Source of the DNA: Microseira sp041929235
Lineage (GTDB): Bacteria > Cyanobacteriota > Cyanobacteriia > Cyanobacteriales > Aerosakkonemataceae
NCBI RefSeq assembly: GCF_041929235.1
Contig: NZ_JBHFNP010000022.1
Location: 92,475-156,474 of the forward strand
DNA: 64,000 nucleotides
Direction: 5' to 3'
The translations under genes were made by a program, and so were the position numbers. Below are positions 43,295 through 52,706 of the stretch, piece after piece. The notes under the pieces are model-generated. The model made no database searches. It saw only the letters and a list, made by a program, of their open reading frames with translations, and was not told the DNA's origin. Every line of letters begins with the position of its first letter. Position 1 is the first letter of the stretch.

Positions 43295-45937
43295 ATGTCT
43301 TTTTTTCCCCAGTTCGAGAGTGGTAGCGAAATCCGGCAAAAATTCCTCGATTTTTACTCCCAGCGGGGACATCAAGTCCTCCCTAGCGCTTCTTTGGTGC
43401 CAGAAGATCCCACCGTACTGCTGACGATCGCTGGGATGCTACCGTTTAAACCTATATTCTTGGGACAGCGCGCGCCCCAATTCCCCCGCGCTACTACGTC
43501 CCAAAAGTGCGTCCGGACTAACGATATCGAGAATGTGGGACGCACCGCCAGACACCACACCTTTTTCGAGATGCTGGGGAACTTCAGCTTTGGGGATTAT
43601 TTTAAAGAACAAGCGATTGCATGGGGTTGGGAACTCTCCACCCAAGTCTTTGGTTTACCCCCACAACGCCTCGTGGTCAGCGTGTTTGAGGAAGATGACG
43701 AAGCTTTTGCCCTTTGGCGCGATAAAATTGGCGTCCCGGAAGCGCGCATTAAGCGCATGGGTAAAGATGATAATTTTTGGGCATCTGGTCCAACTGGTCC
43801 TTGCGGCCCTTGTTCGGAAATATACTATGATTTTCACCCGGAACGCGGAGATGAAAATATCGATTTAAACGACGATTCCCGTTTTATCGAGTTCTACAAC
43901 CTGGTATTCATGCAATATAACCGGGATGCAGATGGGAATTTAACCTTGTTAGCAAGTCAGAATATCGATACGGGGATGGGTTTGGAACGGATGGCGCAAA
44001 TTTTGCAACAGGTTCCCAACAACTACGAAACCGATTTAATTTTCCCGATTATTAAAACGGCGGCGGAAATTGCTGGCATCGATTACAGCAAAGCAGATGA
44101 GAAAATTAAAGTATCTCTGAAAGTAATTGGCGACCACGTTCGCGCAGTGGTTCACATGATTGCTGATGAAATTCGCGCGTCGAATATCGGACGGGGATAC
44201 GTACTGCGCCGCCTGATTCGTCGCGTGGTGCGTCACGGGCGGTTAATTGGGATTGAAGGGGAATTTACTACTAAAGTCGCAGAGACGGCGATCGCTCTCT
44301 CCGAATCCGCCTATCCCAATGTCCGCATCAGGGAAGCGCAAATTAAAGCCGAATTGCAACGGGAAGAATCTCGCTTCCTCAAAACTTTGGAACGCGGCGA
44401 AAAACTGCTGGCTGAAATTATCGAACAGCTTCAGAAGGAAGGCAAAACGGAAATCAGCGGGGAAAGTGCTTTTACCCTTTACGATACTTACGGGTTTCCC
44501 TTAGAACTAACCCAAGAAATTGCGGAAGAAAATCACCTCACCGTCGATAATGCCGGGTTCGATGCGGAAATGAAAAAGCAGGTGGAACGCGCTAAAGACG
44601 CCCACGAAACAATCGACTTGACGGTGCAAGGTTCGCTGGATAAGTTAGCCGAACAAATTAAAGTTACCGAGTTTTTGGGATATTCTCAAGCATCGAGTCA
44701 AAGCGCTGTGGAAGCGATTTTGGTCGGGGGAAAATCCGTAGAAGAAGCAGACGCCGGAACAAACGTGCAAATTGTTTTGGATCGCACGCCATTTTATGCC
44801 GAATCTGGCGGACAAATCGGCGATCGCGGCTATATTTCCGGTAGCGATCTGCTAATTCGGATCGAAGATGTGAAAAAGGAATCCGATTTCTTTGTCCACT
44901 TCGGACGCATCGAACGCGGTACTTTAAGGGTAGGCGATAAAGTATCCGCGCAAATCGATCGCTCTTGTCGTCGTCGCGCTCAAGCTAATCATACCGCGAC
45001 TCACTTGTTGCAAGCGGCGCTGAAAAAGATAATCGATGATTCCATCTCTCAAGCAGGTTCTTTAGTCGCGTTCGATCGCTTGCGGTTTGATTTTAACTGT
45101 CCTCGACCTTTGACATCAGAAGAAGTGCAACAAGTTGAGGAACAAGTTAATACTTGGATCGGCGAAGCACATTCTGCCCATGTTTCTATTTTGCCCATCG
45201 AAGAAGCTAAGGCGAAAGGCGCGATCGCTATGTTTGGGGAAAAATACGGAGACGAAGTCCGCGTCTTAGACTTCCCCGGTGTATCTATGGAATTGTGCGG
45301 CGGGACTCACGTCAGTAATACTGCGGAAATCGGCGTGTTTAAAATCGTCGCCGAAGCAGGCGTGGCGTCGGGTGTGCGGCGAATCGAAGCCGTTGCGGGG
45401 CCTGCGGTATTAGATTATCTCAACGTTCGGGATAAAGTGGTTAAGGAGTTGAGCGATCGCTTTAAAGTCCAACCCGAAGAACTCCCCGACCGCATCACCA
45501 AACTGCAAAACGAAGTAAAATCCACCCAGAAACAACTTGATGCAGTCAAGGGGGAATTGGCGATCGCCAAATCCGACCAATTGCTAGCACAAGCTGAGTT
45601 TGTCGGTGACAGCAAAATCATCGTTGCACAACTCGGAGACGTTGACGCCGAATCTCTCAAAACCGCCGCAGAAAGATTGCAGCAAAAATTGGGTAACGCT
45701 GCGGTAGTTTTGGGGTCAATTCCCGAACCAGATAAGGTGAGTTTGGTAGCATGTTTTAGCCCAGAAGTCAATAAAAAAGGGCTGCAAGCTGGCAAATTTG
45801 TCGGGGGAATTGCCAAAATCTGCGGCGGCGGTGGCGGCGGACGCCCGAATTTAGCCCAAGCAGGAGGACGGGATTCGAGTAAGTTAAAAGAAGCCTTAGA
45901 AACGGCTCGAAATCAGTTAATTGAAGCGTTGAATTAG
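43295..45937 (+). CDS. alaS: Alanyl-tRNA synthetase
   Basis: 880 residues, full length. Class II catalytic core at the N-terminus (FLDFYSQRGHQVLPSASLVP, ATTSQKCVRTNDIENVGRT). Editing domain with NHTATHLLQAAL and CGGTHVSNTAEIG, which carry the zinc-binding His and Cys. The C-terminal C-Ala domain includes CGGGGGGRPNLAQAGGRD. It charges tRNA-Ala and edits mischarged Ser and Gly. Followed by a perfect 16-bp hairpin terminator. A decayed copy of its last 200 bases is found at 48.64-48.81 kb. Confidence 0.97.
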   Translation: MSFFPQFESGSEIRQKFLDFYSQRGHQVLPSASLVPEDPTVLLTIAGMLPFKPIFLGQRAPQFPRATTSQKCVRTNDIENVGRTARHHTFFEMLGNFSFGDYFKEQAIAWGWELSTQVFGLPPQRLVVSVFEEDDEAFALWRDKIGVPEARIKRMGKDDNFWASGPTGPCGPCSEIYYDFHPERGDENIDLNDDSRFIEFYNLVFMQYNRDADGNLTLLASQNIDTGMGLERMAQILQQVPNNYETDLIFPIIKTAAEIAGIDYSKADEKIKVSLKVIGDHVRAVVHMIADEIRASNIGRGYVLRRLIRRVVRHGRLIGIEGEFTTKVAETAIALSESAYPNVRIREAQIKAELQREESRFLKTLERGEKLLAEIIEQLQKEGKTEISGESAFTLYDTYGFPLELTQEIAEENHLTVDNAGFDAEMKKQVERAKDAHETIDLTVQGSLDKLAEQIKVTEFLGYSQASSQSAVEAILVGGKSVEEADAGTNVQIVLDRTPFYAESGGQIGDRGYISGSDLLIRIEDVKKESDFFVHFGRIERGTLRVGDKVSAQIDRSCRRRAQANHTATHLLQAALKKIIDDSISQAGSLVAFDRLRFDFNCPRPLTSEEVQQVEEQVNTWIGEAHSAHVSILPIEEAKAKGAIAMFGEKYGDEVRVLDFPGVSMELCGGTHVSNTAEIGVFKIVAEAGVASGVRRIEAVAGPAVLDYLNVRDKVVKELSDRFKVQPEELPDRITKLQNEVKSTQKQLDAVKGELAIAKSDQLLAQAEFVGDSKIIVAQLGDVDAESLKTAAERLQQKLGNAAVVLGSIPEPDKVSLVACFSPEVNKKGLQAGKFVGGIAKICGGGGGGRPNLAQAGGRDSSKLKEALETARNQLIEALN

Positions 45938-45952
45938 TCTAGAAATTGTGAC

Positions 45953-45986
45953 AGAAACCCGGTTTTTTCAAAAAAACCGGGTTTCT
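45953..45986. terminator. Perfect 16-bp hairpin after alaS
   Basis: AGAAACCCGGTTTTTT (45953-45968) and its exact reverse complement (45971-45986), loop CA. It is placed as an intrinsic terminator 15 bp after alaS. It also belongs to the dispersed AAACCCGG repeat family, so its terminator role may be secondary. Confidence 0.75.
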
Positions 45987-46020
45987 AGTGGCGAACTGTA
46001 GACAAGGAGTAGACAAATAT

Positions 46021-46824
46021 ATGGTGAAATCTTCACTTCCACCACCAAAAATCCAGACTGAACTCACTGAGGAACTAGCTGAACGAGGATGGCGGACTCA
46101 AACCCTAATTCAACCGGATGGCACAACCAAAAAAACTCAAATACCGCTGACATCAGCCGAGTTTTTGCACCCAGAGGAAGGATATCAATTGCCCATTAGC
46201 ACATTTCACAGCAACATCTGTAGAGACGCTGAAGATATACTATTACGTCGCTACGCCAAAGATGCAACAGTTGTCGTATTTCGGGATCTGATAATTGTTT
46301 GGGATGACGAAGATATTAAACCTCACTGTCCCGATGTGTGTGTAGTTTTTGGCGTGCAGAACAAAGAGCAAAATCGTCCCCGTTTTATTGTGGCAGATGA
46401 AGGTGTAAAACCGGCTTTAATTATTGAAGTTGTATCCCCTCGCTATCGCAAAGAAGACAGGGAAATAAAAGTTATCGAGTACGAACAAGCGGGGGTGCAA
46501 GAATATGTCATTATCGATCGCCGCACCCAACGGGGTGAGGAAATAGATGAAATACTAGGCTATCGGTTAATTAACGAACGCTATCGCTTGCTAACTCCCG
46601 ACGATGATGGACGAATTTTGTGCGAAACGATTGGACTGTGGATTAGTTTGCGCGATGGTAGTTTGATGATGGAAGATGCTGAAACGGGTGAGCGTTTGCT
46701 GACTTCCGGTGAATTAGAAGAACGAGCTACCCAAGCTGAAACCAGAGCTACCCAAGCTGAGCGTCGGGTAGCCCAATTGGCGGAACTTTTGCGCGCCCAA
46801 GGCATCGATCCAGACCAAGTTTAA
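46021..46824 (+). CDS. Uma2 family (DUF820) putative restriction endonuclease
   Basis: 267 residues from the ATG at 46021, preceded by AAGGAG. A GTG at 45988 would add 11 residues from the terminator region. The Uma2 fold has a PD-(D/E)XK core, here PHCPDVCVVFGV, PALIIEVVSPRYRKEDREIK and YVIIDRR. The C-terminus (residues of about 230-262) is a coiled coil with repeated ATQAETR units. The family is greatly expanded in cyanobacteria, with unknown function. It sits between alaS and the first cyclase, where the duplicated copy of the region has no such gene. Confidence 0.88.
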   Translation: MVKSSLPPPKIQTELTEELAERGWRTQTLIQPDGTTKKTQIPLTSAEFLHPEEGYQLPISTFHSNICRDAEDILLRRYAKDATVVVFRDLIIVWDDEDIKPHCPDVCVVFGVQNKEQNRPRFIVADEGVKPALIIEVVSPRYRKEDREIKVIEYEQAGVQEYVIIDRRTQRGEEIDEILGYRLINERYRLLTPDDDGRILCETIGLWISLRDGSLMMEDAETGERLLTSGELEERATQAETRATQAERRVAQLAELLRAQGIDPDQV

Positions 46825-46867
46825 GCGCTTCCTAGTGGGATAGTAAACTCAAAACGCCAAAATTTTT

Positions 46868-48622
46868 ATGACTTTACGCCAGAAGACATTGCTGCTGATT
46901 GGCGTCACCCTCATCGGGTTACTTGGGGTGCTATACGCTACTTTATCTACGATCCTGCTGAGCTACCTTTATGACTTGGAGGTCAGAAAGACTCAAAAGG
47001 AATTGAAACGCGCACTGGATTCTTTGTCAGAAGAGGTGGCACAACTCAGCGTTGTGGCGCGTCAGTGGGGTGTGTGGGACCATGCTTACAAGTTTATGGA
47101 AAATGGCGATGGCAACTTTATTAAAACCAATTTCAGCGACTCGCTGTTATTCGATTTCAGGCTGAATTTAGTACTGCTTAGCCGTCCTTCCGGTCAAGTC
47201 GTTTTCAGCCAAGGCTTGAATCTGAGGCAACAAAAAGCGATGCCGATGCCACAAGGGCTGATTGATGCTAACTTTGGGCTGCAAAGCACCGATTTAAGCA
47301 GCGGTTATCGAGGTATCCTGCTAGTGCCGGAAGGTACGCTGATTGTTGCTTCACAGCCGATTATTACCACGAATGGTAGAGGACCTAGTCGCGGTAGTTT
47401 AGCGATCGCGCGCTACCTCAACACTGCTGAACTCAATCGCTTAAAGGCGCTGAACCAATTATCTATTACTATCCACAAGGTTAACAACCCTCGCTTACCA
47501 ACTGATTTTCAACAAGCGCGTTCTGAATTTGAGCTTTCTCAAGAAAATTTGCTCAATATTGCATCAAACCGCTTACTCAGTACCGAGGAGTTCATAATCC
47601 GTCCGCTAAACAACGATACCATGTCGGGCTATGCCTTACTCCGGGATATCTACAACAAACCTGCTGTGCTATTGCGAGTAGACAGTCCCAGAGTTATTTA
47701 CAAGCAAGGTTTAGTGGGTCTGCGCTATCTAATTTTATCCTTGTTTGGAGTTGGCTTAATTTTTGTTTTTGCGACGCTATTGCTGTTAGAAAAGTTAGGA
47801 TTGTTACGGTTAGCTAGCCTCAGTAAAGATGTCAAATATATCGGGACGACCAATGACTTATCGATGCGGTTGTTCAGCAATGGAGCAGATGAATTATCAA
47901 GTTTAGGTAAAACGATTAACTGGATGTTGTCAGCTTTAGAATCTTCTTTAAAAGATTTAAAATCGGAACGGGAAAAAGTCGAACAACTGCTGCTTAACAT
48001 TTTACCCCAACCGATTGCCAATCGTTTGAAGAAAGAGGAACGCACCATCGCTGATAGTTTCAACGAAGCGACGGTTTTATTCGCCGATATCGTTGGTTTT
48101 ACCAAATTATCTGCTCATACACCCCCGGTGGAATTAGTCAACTTGCTCAAACAAATATTTTCGGCTTTTGATCGATTAGCCGAACAGCATGGATTGGAGA
48201 AAATTAAAACAATTGGCGACGCTTATATGGTGGTTGGCGGTATTCCCACTCCTGGAAGCGAACGCGCCCAAGCCGTTGCGGAAATGGCGCTGGATATGCT
48301 CAAAGCAATTCAAGAATTCAATGCGGCTAATCATGGTAAGTTTAATATGCGAATTGGCGTCAATACTGGGCCAGTTGTCGCAGGAGTTATTGGCCTCAAA
48401 AAGTTTATTTACGATTTGTGGGGCGATACCGTTAATATTGCTAGCCGCATGGAGTATCAGGGTATTCCCGGATGCATTCAGGTTACCGATGATACTTATG
48501 ATCGTTTAAAATATCAGTATGAATTTGAGCGGAGAGGCGTTATTCAGGTAAAAGGAAAGCGAGAAATGATCGCTTATTTGCTACTGGGAAGAAAATCAGA
48601 AATTTGTGCGTTAGTATACTAG
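46868..48622 (+). CDS. CHASE4-HAMP class III adenylate cyclase (first copy)
   Basis: 584 residues: signal/first helix (about 8-30), an extracytoplasmic CHASE4 domain (about 45-270, QWGVWDHAYKFMENGDGNFI), second helix (about 280-308), HAMP and a linker, then the cyclase domain from about residue 395. Metal Asp lies in VLFADIVGFT, the adenine-selecting Lys in KIKTIGDAYMVVGG and Asp in YDLWGDTVNIASRM. These residues favour ATP over GTP. It makes cAMP on receiving an external signal. Paralogous to the next gene. Confidence 0.92.
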   Translation: MTLRQKTLLLIGVTLIGLLGVLYATLSTILLSYLYDLEVRKTQKELKRALDSLSEEVAQLSVVARQWGVWDHAYKFMENGDGNFIKTNFSDSLLFDFRLNLVLLSRPSGQVVFSQGLNLRQQKAMPMPQGLIDANFGLQSTDLSSGYRGILLVPEGTLIVASQPIITTNGRGPSRGSLAIARYLNTAELNRLKALNQLSITIHKVNNPRLPTDFQQARSEFELSQENLLNIASNRLLSTEEFIIRPLNNDTMSGYALLRDIYNKPAVLLRVDSPRVIYKQGLVGLRYLILSLFGVGLIFVFATLLLLEKLGLLRLASLSKDVKYIGTTNDLSMRLFSNGADELSSLGKTINWMLSALESSLKDLKSEREKVEQLLLNILPQPIANRLKKEERTIADSFNEATVLFADIVGFTKLSAHTPPVELVNLLKQIFSAFDRLAEQHGLEKIKTIGDAYMVVGGIPTPGSERAQAVAEMALDMLKAIQEFNAANHGKFNMRIGVNTGPVVAGVIGLKKFIYDLWGDTVNIASRMEYQGIPGCIQVTDDTYDRLKYQYEFERRGVIQVKGKREMIAYLLLGRKSEICALVY

Positions 48623-48641
48623 GTAATGGGGTGCTTGTTTA

Positions 48642-48812
48642 GGGGTCAATTCCGCAGACAGATAGGTTGAGTTTGGTATCATGTTTTAGGCAAAAAGTCA
48701 ATGAAAAAGTGTTAAAAATGGGATTGTTTGTGGCAGCATACGCCCCAACCTCGCGCCAGGGGGAGGGTGCAATCCGACTAAGTTAAAACAAGCCCTCAAA
48801 AGCGCCCGAACT
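48642..48812 (+). pseudogene. Degenerate copy of the alaS 3' end
   Basis: Aligns with alaS bases 45712-45912: GGGGTCAATTCC, then GTGAGTTTGGTA/CATGTTTTAG matching as TTGAGTTTGGTATCATGTTTTA-like, and AAGTCAATAAAAAA against AAGTCAATGAAAAA. About 30 bp are missing from the middle, and the end (CTAAGTTAAAACAAGCC) fits alaS AGTAAGTTAAAAGAAGCC. It contains stops and frameshifts. It lies in the 328-bp gap before the second cyclase, as the real alaS lies before the first. Confidence 0.85.
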
Positions 48813-48950
48813 TAGTTTTACTCAGCCTGGAAATAATTTTTGCAATTAATCCGGATTAGGTCATCGGTCATCGGTCATAGGTATGGTCATGGTTCGTTAA
48901 AAGAAAATCTATAGATATATGACCTATAGGGATCATCTGGGGGAGCTTAA

Positions 48951-50663
48951 ATGAAACTGTATCAAAAAACACTGCTTACGATTGGCATTACGCTTTCAGG
49001 TCTAATTGGGGTTTTGTATGCTACGACATCATCGATTTTGGTGAACGGCTTTACCCAATTGGAAAAAAGAGAGGTACGACAGAACGTTCAACGAGTTCAA
49101 AACGCCTACTCTAATTACCTGAACGAGTTTAATGCCTTAAATTATCAATGGGCGGCTTGGGATGAAACTTATGGCTTCATCCAAAATGGCAACCCGGATT
49201 ACATTAAACGCAATCTCCGCCCAGCAGATTTCCAGACGCTAAATATCAATTTGATTTTGTATCTCAACGCCTCTGGGAAACTGGTTTATGGGCGGGGATT
49301 CAATCTCAAACAACGCCAGTTTAAGCCAGTGCCAACAGGATTTTTGCCCAGCCTGAGATCTAAAATGAACCTGCGACAGCAGCCAAACAATATGAGCCGC
49401 TTCAGCGGTATTGTGCTGTTGCCTGAAGGCGCGCTAGTGCTTTCGGCATTGCCAATTCTTACAGGTCAAGGAAAAGGCCCTGTTCGAGGCACTTTAATCA
49501 TGGGACGCTACTTAAACAGTGACGAAATCAAGCGTCTGAGTCAATTAACCCGCTTAAATATTACAGCGTACAAGGTAACCGATCCCAAGTTGCCGAGCGA
49601 CGTTTCTGCTGTGAAAGCTGCTTTGTCGTCCCAGGTACAGTCCTCTGAAACTTCAATTGTTGTTCAGCCAAGTTCAACTGATACGATCAGAGGATACACG
49701 CTGCTGCAAGATATCTACAATCAGCCGGCGCTGCTATTGCGGGTAGACCTGCCGAGAGATATTTATAAGCAAGGCCGAGTCAGCCTGAATTATTTCATCG
49801 TATCCCTACTGGTGGTTGGGTTTGTATTTACCGTTGCGACTTTATTGTTGTTAAGGAGATTGGTGTTGTCCCGCTTGGCGCGTCTGAGTAATGAAGTCAA
49901 GAGCATTGGCACGACGGGCGATTTTTCAATGCGCGTAGCGGTTTCTGGTGCGGATGAACTGTCGAGTCTGGGTAGCACAATTAATTGGATGTTAGAAGCA
50001 TTGGAATCTTTTTTAAAAGAACTATCAGCAGAACGAGAAAAAGCCGACCAATTGCTACTAAATGTCTTACCCCACCCAATCGCAGATCGGTTGAAAAACA
50101 AGCAAAGCACTATCGCTGACAGCTTCGCCGAGGCAACTGTTTTATTTGCCGATATTGTTGGCTTTACCGCAATGGCTAGTCATACATCTCCGGTAGAACT
50201 GGTCAGCTTGCTCAATCAGATATTTTCAGCCTTCGATCGGCTGGCTGAACAGCATGGTTTAGAGAAAATTAAGACGATTGGCGATGCCTATATGGTGGTG
50301 GGTGGAATTCCCGTGCATAGAGAAGATCACGTTGAATCTGTTGCCCAAATGGCGCTGGATATGCAAGAGGCAATTAGCCTATTTAATCAGGAGAAAAATT
50401 CTGAATTTACCATGAGGATCGGTATCAGCACTGGTCCAGTCGTCGCGGGGGTGATTGGCATCAAAAAGTTTATTTACGATTTATGGGGCGATACGGTTAA
50501 TATTGCCAGTCGCATGGAATCACACGGCCTTCCTGGATGCATTCAAGTTACTGCTGCCACTTATGAGCGGTTAAAAGATAAGTTTAAGTTGGAGAAGCGA
50601 GGCGTTATTCAGGTAAAAGGTAAGGGAGAAATGACGACTTATTTGCTGCTGGGAAGAAAATAA
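48951..50663 (+). CDS. CHASE4-HAMP class III adenylate cyclase (second copy)
   Basis: 570 residues with the same order as the preceding gene: helix, CHASE4 (QWAAWDETYGFIQNGNPDYI), helix, HAMP, cyclase. The catalytic set is intact: LFADIVGFTAM, KIKTIGDAYMVVGG, YDLWGDTVNIASRM. The cyclase domain is much more similar to copy 1 than the CHASE4 domain, suggesting changed sensing but kept output. Tandem duplication is supported by the alaS fragment in between. Ends with a 12-bp hairpin at 50709-50740. Confidence 0.92.
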   Translation: MKLYQKTLLTIGITLSGLIGVLYATTSSILVNGFTQLEKREVRQNVQRVQNAYSNYLNEFNALNYQWAAWDETYGFIQNGNPDYIKRNLRPADFQTLNINLILYLNASGKLVYGRGFNLKQRQFKPVPTGFLPSLRSKMNLRQQPNNMSRFSGIVLLPEGALVLSALPILTGQGKGPVRGTLIMGRYLNSDEIKRLSQLTRLNITAYKVTDPKLPSDVSAVKAALSSQVQSSETSIVVQPSSTDTIRGYTLLQDIYNQPALLLRVDLPRDIYKQGRVSLNYFIVSLLVVGFVFTVATLLLLRRLVLSRLARLSNEVKSIGTTGDFSMRVAVSGADELSSLGSTINWMLEALESFLKELSAEREKADQLLLNVLPHPIADRLKNKQSTIADSFAEATVLFADIVGFTAMASHTSPVELVSLLNQIFSAFDRLAEQHGLEKIKTIGDAYMVVGGIPVHREDHVESVAQMALDMQEAISLFNQEKNSEFTMRIGISTGPVVAGVIGIKKFIYDLWGDTVNIASRMESHGLPGCIQVTAATYERLKDKFKLEKRGVIQVKGKGEMTTYLLLGRK

Positions 50664-50708
50664 GAAAATCCCAGATTCTTAGATGACATTTTAAACTAAA
50701 TATTTAGC

Positions 50709-50740
50709 AAAAGTAGGGTGCGCTAACCCACCCTACTTTT
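50709..50740. terminator. Hairpin with T-run between convergent genes
   Basis: AAAAGTAGGGTG and CACCCTACTTTT, exact 12-bp arms with an 8-nt loop. Because A and T tracts flank it on both sides, it can terminate both the cyclase and the convergent 96-residue gene. Confidence 0.75.
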
Positions 50741-50751
50741 GAGATAGCTCG

Positions 50752-51042
50752 CTACCCCTTAGATAAAATATCAGATAAACTATCGGGTAATAGTGACGGA
50801 GCGATCGCTTTGTCAATTTCTTGGTTAAAATCTAGGTTGGCGAGTGGGTTGGAAGTGAGTTCAACCCATTTATTTGTTTCTAAATTAAAATTTTGATTCA
50901 ACAACAGTTGAAGCATGGAATCTGTAGTAGGTAGCGCAGCAGTTGCGAAGCCCTTTGTGGGGTTAGATACGAGCTTGTTGCCAATCGCTAGTCCAAAGAA
51001 TAGCAGAAATAGCAGGACAAAAGTGAATACGCGCTTGTGCAT
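50752..51042 (-). CDS. Small secreted or membrane-anchored hypothetical protein
   Basis: 96 residues starting MHKRVFTFVLLFLLFFGLAI, a strong signal peptide or membrane anchor, then a polar part with Asn/Leu-rich repeats (LLNQNFNLETNKW, LANLDFNQEIDKA). I do not recognise the family. Terminator placement and coding character support it as real, with modest confidence. Confidence 0.55.
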   Translation of the reverse strand: MHKRVFTFVLLFLLFFGLAIGNKLVSNPTKGFATAALPTTDSMLQLLLNQNFNLETNKWVELTSNPLANLDFNQEIDKAIAPSLLPDSLSDILSKG

Positions 51043-51123
51043 TGCTTGTAAGTTGACCTTAGCTAAACGACAATTTCTGGTAACTAATTTTATATTTCCC
51101 AGATTGTTTCAGAAAATAACATT

Positions 51124-51319
51124 GTAGGGGCACGGCATTAAATATTTTGCCCCGATTCAAAACATTTATCTATGCCGTACCCCTACTGTCCCCTTTCGCC
51201 TTGGCGGAAAACTTGCTCGTGTTATCAGAAATGCGCCAAGTTGGATTTGTAGTAGTAGGGGCACGGCATCAACCATTTTTGCATTCATTAACAATATTGG
51301 TCGCCCGCCGTGCCCCTAC
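51124..51319. repeat. Two GTAGGGGCACGGCAT hairpin repeats
   Basis: First copy 51124-51186 (arms 15 bp, one mismatch), second 51255-51319 (13-15 bp arms, different loop). A third copy lies at 30806-30869. They occupy the gap 51043-51393 between divergent genes, which contains no other feature. Confidence 0.85.
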
Positions 51320-51393
51320 TTCGGACAGCAGGCGAAAAGGTTTATTTAGCTCGCCTGTAGCAGTCGTTTGGACTAAAATTGAGGAATTACCAG

Positions 51394-51795
51394 ATGAAAT
51401 CTTCCAACAAAGGCTGGGTGTTTGCTTTTTGGTTTTACTTTGGTATCTTGATGACCATTTCTGCTTCGGCTTATTTAAAAATTCTCCCAGTCAAATCGTC
51501 AACTCTTCCATTTTACGATACAATAGGGCATTTTGTTTTAGTAGGATTGGCTGCTTTCTTCAGTCATCTAGCACTTAACAAGCGGCGGATTAACTGTTTA
51601 AATTTTTCCCTGCCATTGGCTCCAAGTTTAGTTGTAATTTGTTCGATTGTAGATGAACTGCTTCAGCGACTTTCACCTAATAGAAGTTTCGACTTAACTG
51701 ACTTAGCGGCTAATTTCGTCGGCATCTTATTTTTTTATTGGGTAGCCGAACGTTGGCATCTTAATAAATCTTCGGCTCATCCGGATGCTAGATAG
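51394..51795 (+). CDS. VanZ-like membrane protein
   Basis: 133 residues from the ATG at 51394, preceded by GAGGAA. The open frame starts upstream at TTG 51379. Four predicted helices. The VanZ signature is present in ICSIVDELLQRLSPNRSFDL and DLAANFVGI. VanZ domains occur in teicoplanin resistance and many unrelated membrane proteins. The function here is unknown. Confidence 0.82.
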   Translation: MKSSNKGWVFAFWFYFGILMTISASAYLKILPVKSSTLPFYDTIGHFVLVGLAAFFSHLALNKRRINCLNFSLPLAPSLVVICSIVDELLQRLSPNRSFDLTDLAANFVGILFFYWVAERWHLNKSSAHPDAR

Positions 51796-51819
51796 TTAAA
51801 ATCCCCGCTGAAATTGCAC

Positions 51820-52650
51820 CTATATGTTGTCTTTGATCCCCATTGTACCCGACAAATCTGTATTTTTCAATATGGCAGAGTCAAAGACAGCATTGGTTAA
51901 ATCGGCATTGATAAAAGACGTTACCGCATATTTTTTGATGCCTTTGAAAGTTAAAACCAGCGAGTTAAATGTCAACGCCAAGTAAGTTAGCGAGAGCATA
52001 GTCAAGCCAATTCCCCAAACTAATTGTTTTCCGGTTAGGTAAGAAAGCGCAACTGCCCATAGCCAAAAGGCTAATCCATATCCCGTTACCGCACCTGCGC
52101 TTGCAACTGCAACGGCTACAATTCGAGTGGGAAACCTCCCTCTGGAAAATGCCATCAATAATCCGCAGATTGTTGCACCTAATATTGCTATTTGGGGATT
52201 TTTATCGGCAGCCAATCCGGCATAAACAAACCCAATAAAAGCAGCGGATGCAGTTGCCGAGAATACAAAAGTTAATTTGGAAAACTGGGTTGTAATGACA
52301 TTGATTATCCCCGAACCTGCTCCAGAAATACCCAAGCTTACTATCAAAGCGACGATGTATGACCAATTTTTTCCTCCTACAGGTTCTCCCAGACTAGGAA
52401 ATACGGTGCGAATCACAGCATTAGCGGTTAAAATGATGGTGAAAAGAGCAATTATTCCCCCAAGTATCACCCGTTTAAAAGTCATTCCAGTCCGCACGCG
52501 CTCAAAATTGGCTCCTGCAAGTATTGCATAACTGAAATCGCACCCGCGAATATCCGCTTTGCTGAAGTTTGCCCCTTTGAGGTTGCGGCTTTTAAACGAG
52601 CGGTTTCGCAAGTCTTTATTGGTAAAATTGTACGAGCGAGCGCTAGTCAT
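51820..52650 (-). CDS. Pentapeptide-repeat protein with inserted multi-helix membrane domain
   Basis: 276 residues from the ATG at 52650, chosen for GGAG just upstream (an in-frame ATG at 52659 is the alternative). Short pentapeptide repeats at the start (LRNRSFKSRNLKGANFSKADI, then GCDFSYAILAGANFE) and again at the end (FINADLTNAVFDSAILKNTDLS), with seven or so membrane helices between. The halves could fold together into one right-handed beta helix. Cyanobacteria have many such proteins without known role. Confidence 0.78.
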   Translation of the reverse strand: MTSARSYNFTNKDLRNRSFKSRNLKGANFSKADIRGCDFSYAILAGANFERVRTGMTFKRVILGGIIALFTIILTANAVIRTVFPSLGEPVGGKNWSYIVALIVSLGISGAGSGIINVITTQFSKLTFVFSATASAAFIGFVYAGLAADKNPQIAILGATICGLLMAFSRGRFPTRIVAVAVASAGAVTGYGLAFWLWAVALSYLTGKQLVWGIGLTMLSLTYLALTFNSLVLTFKGIKKYAVTSFINADLTNAVFDSAILKNTDLSGTMGIKDNI

Positions 52651-52706
52651 AATCTCCATGTCACAGATAACTTAGATAAATGCGCCAAATTAATTTTAAC
52701 CAGGCT

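Noticed and set aside
45988..46020. GTG start of the Uma2 gene
   Set aside because: It lies directly after the alaS terminator hairpin and upstream of AAGGAG. The ATG at 46021 fits better.
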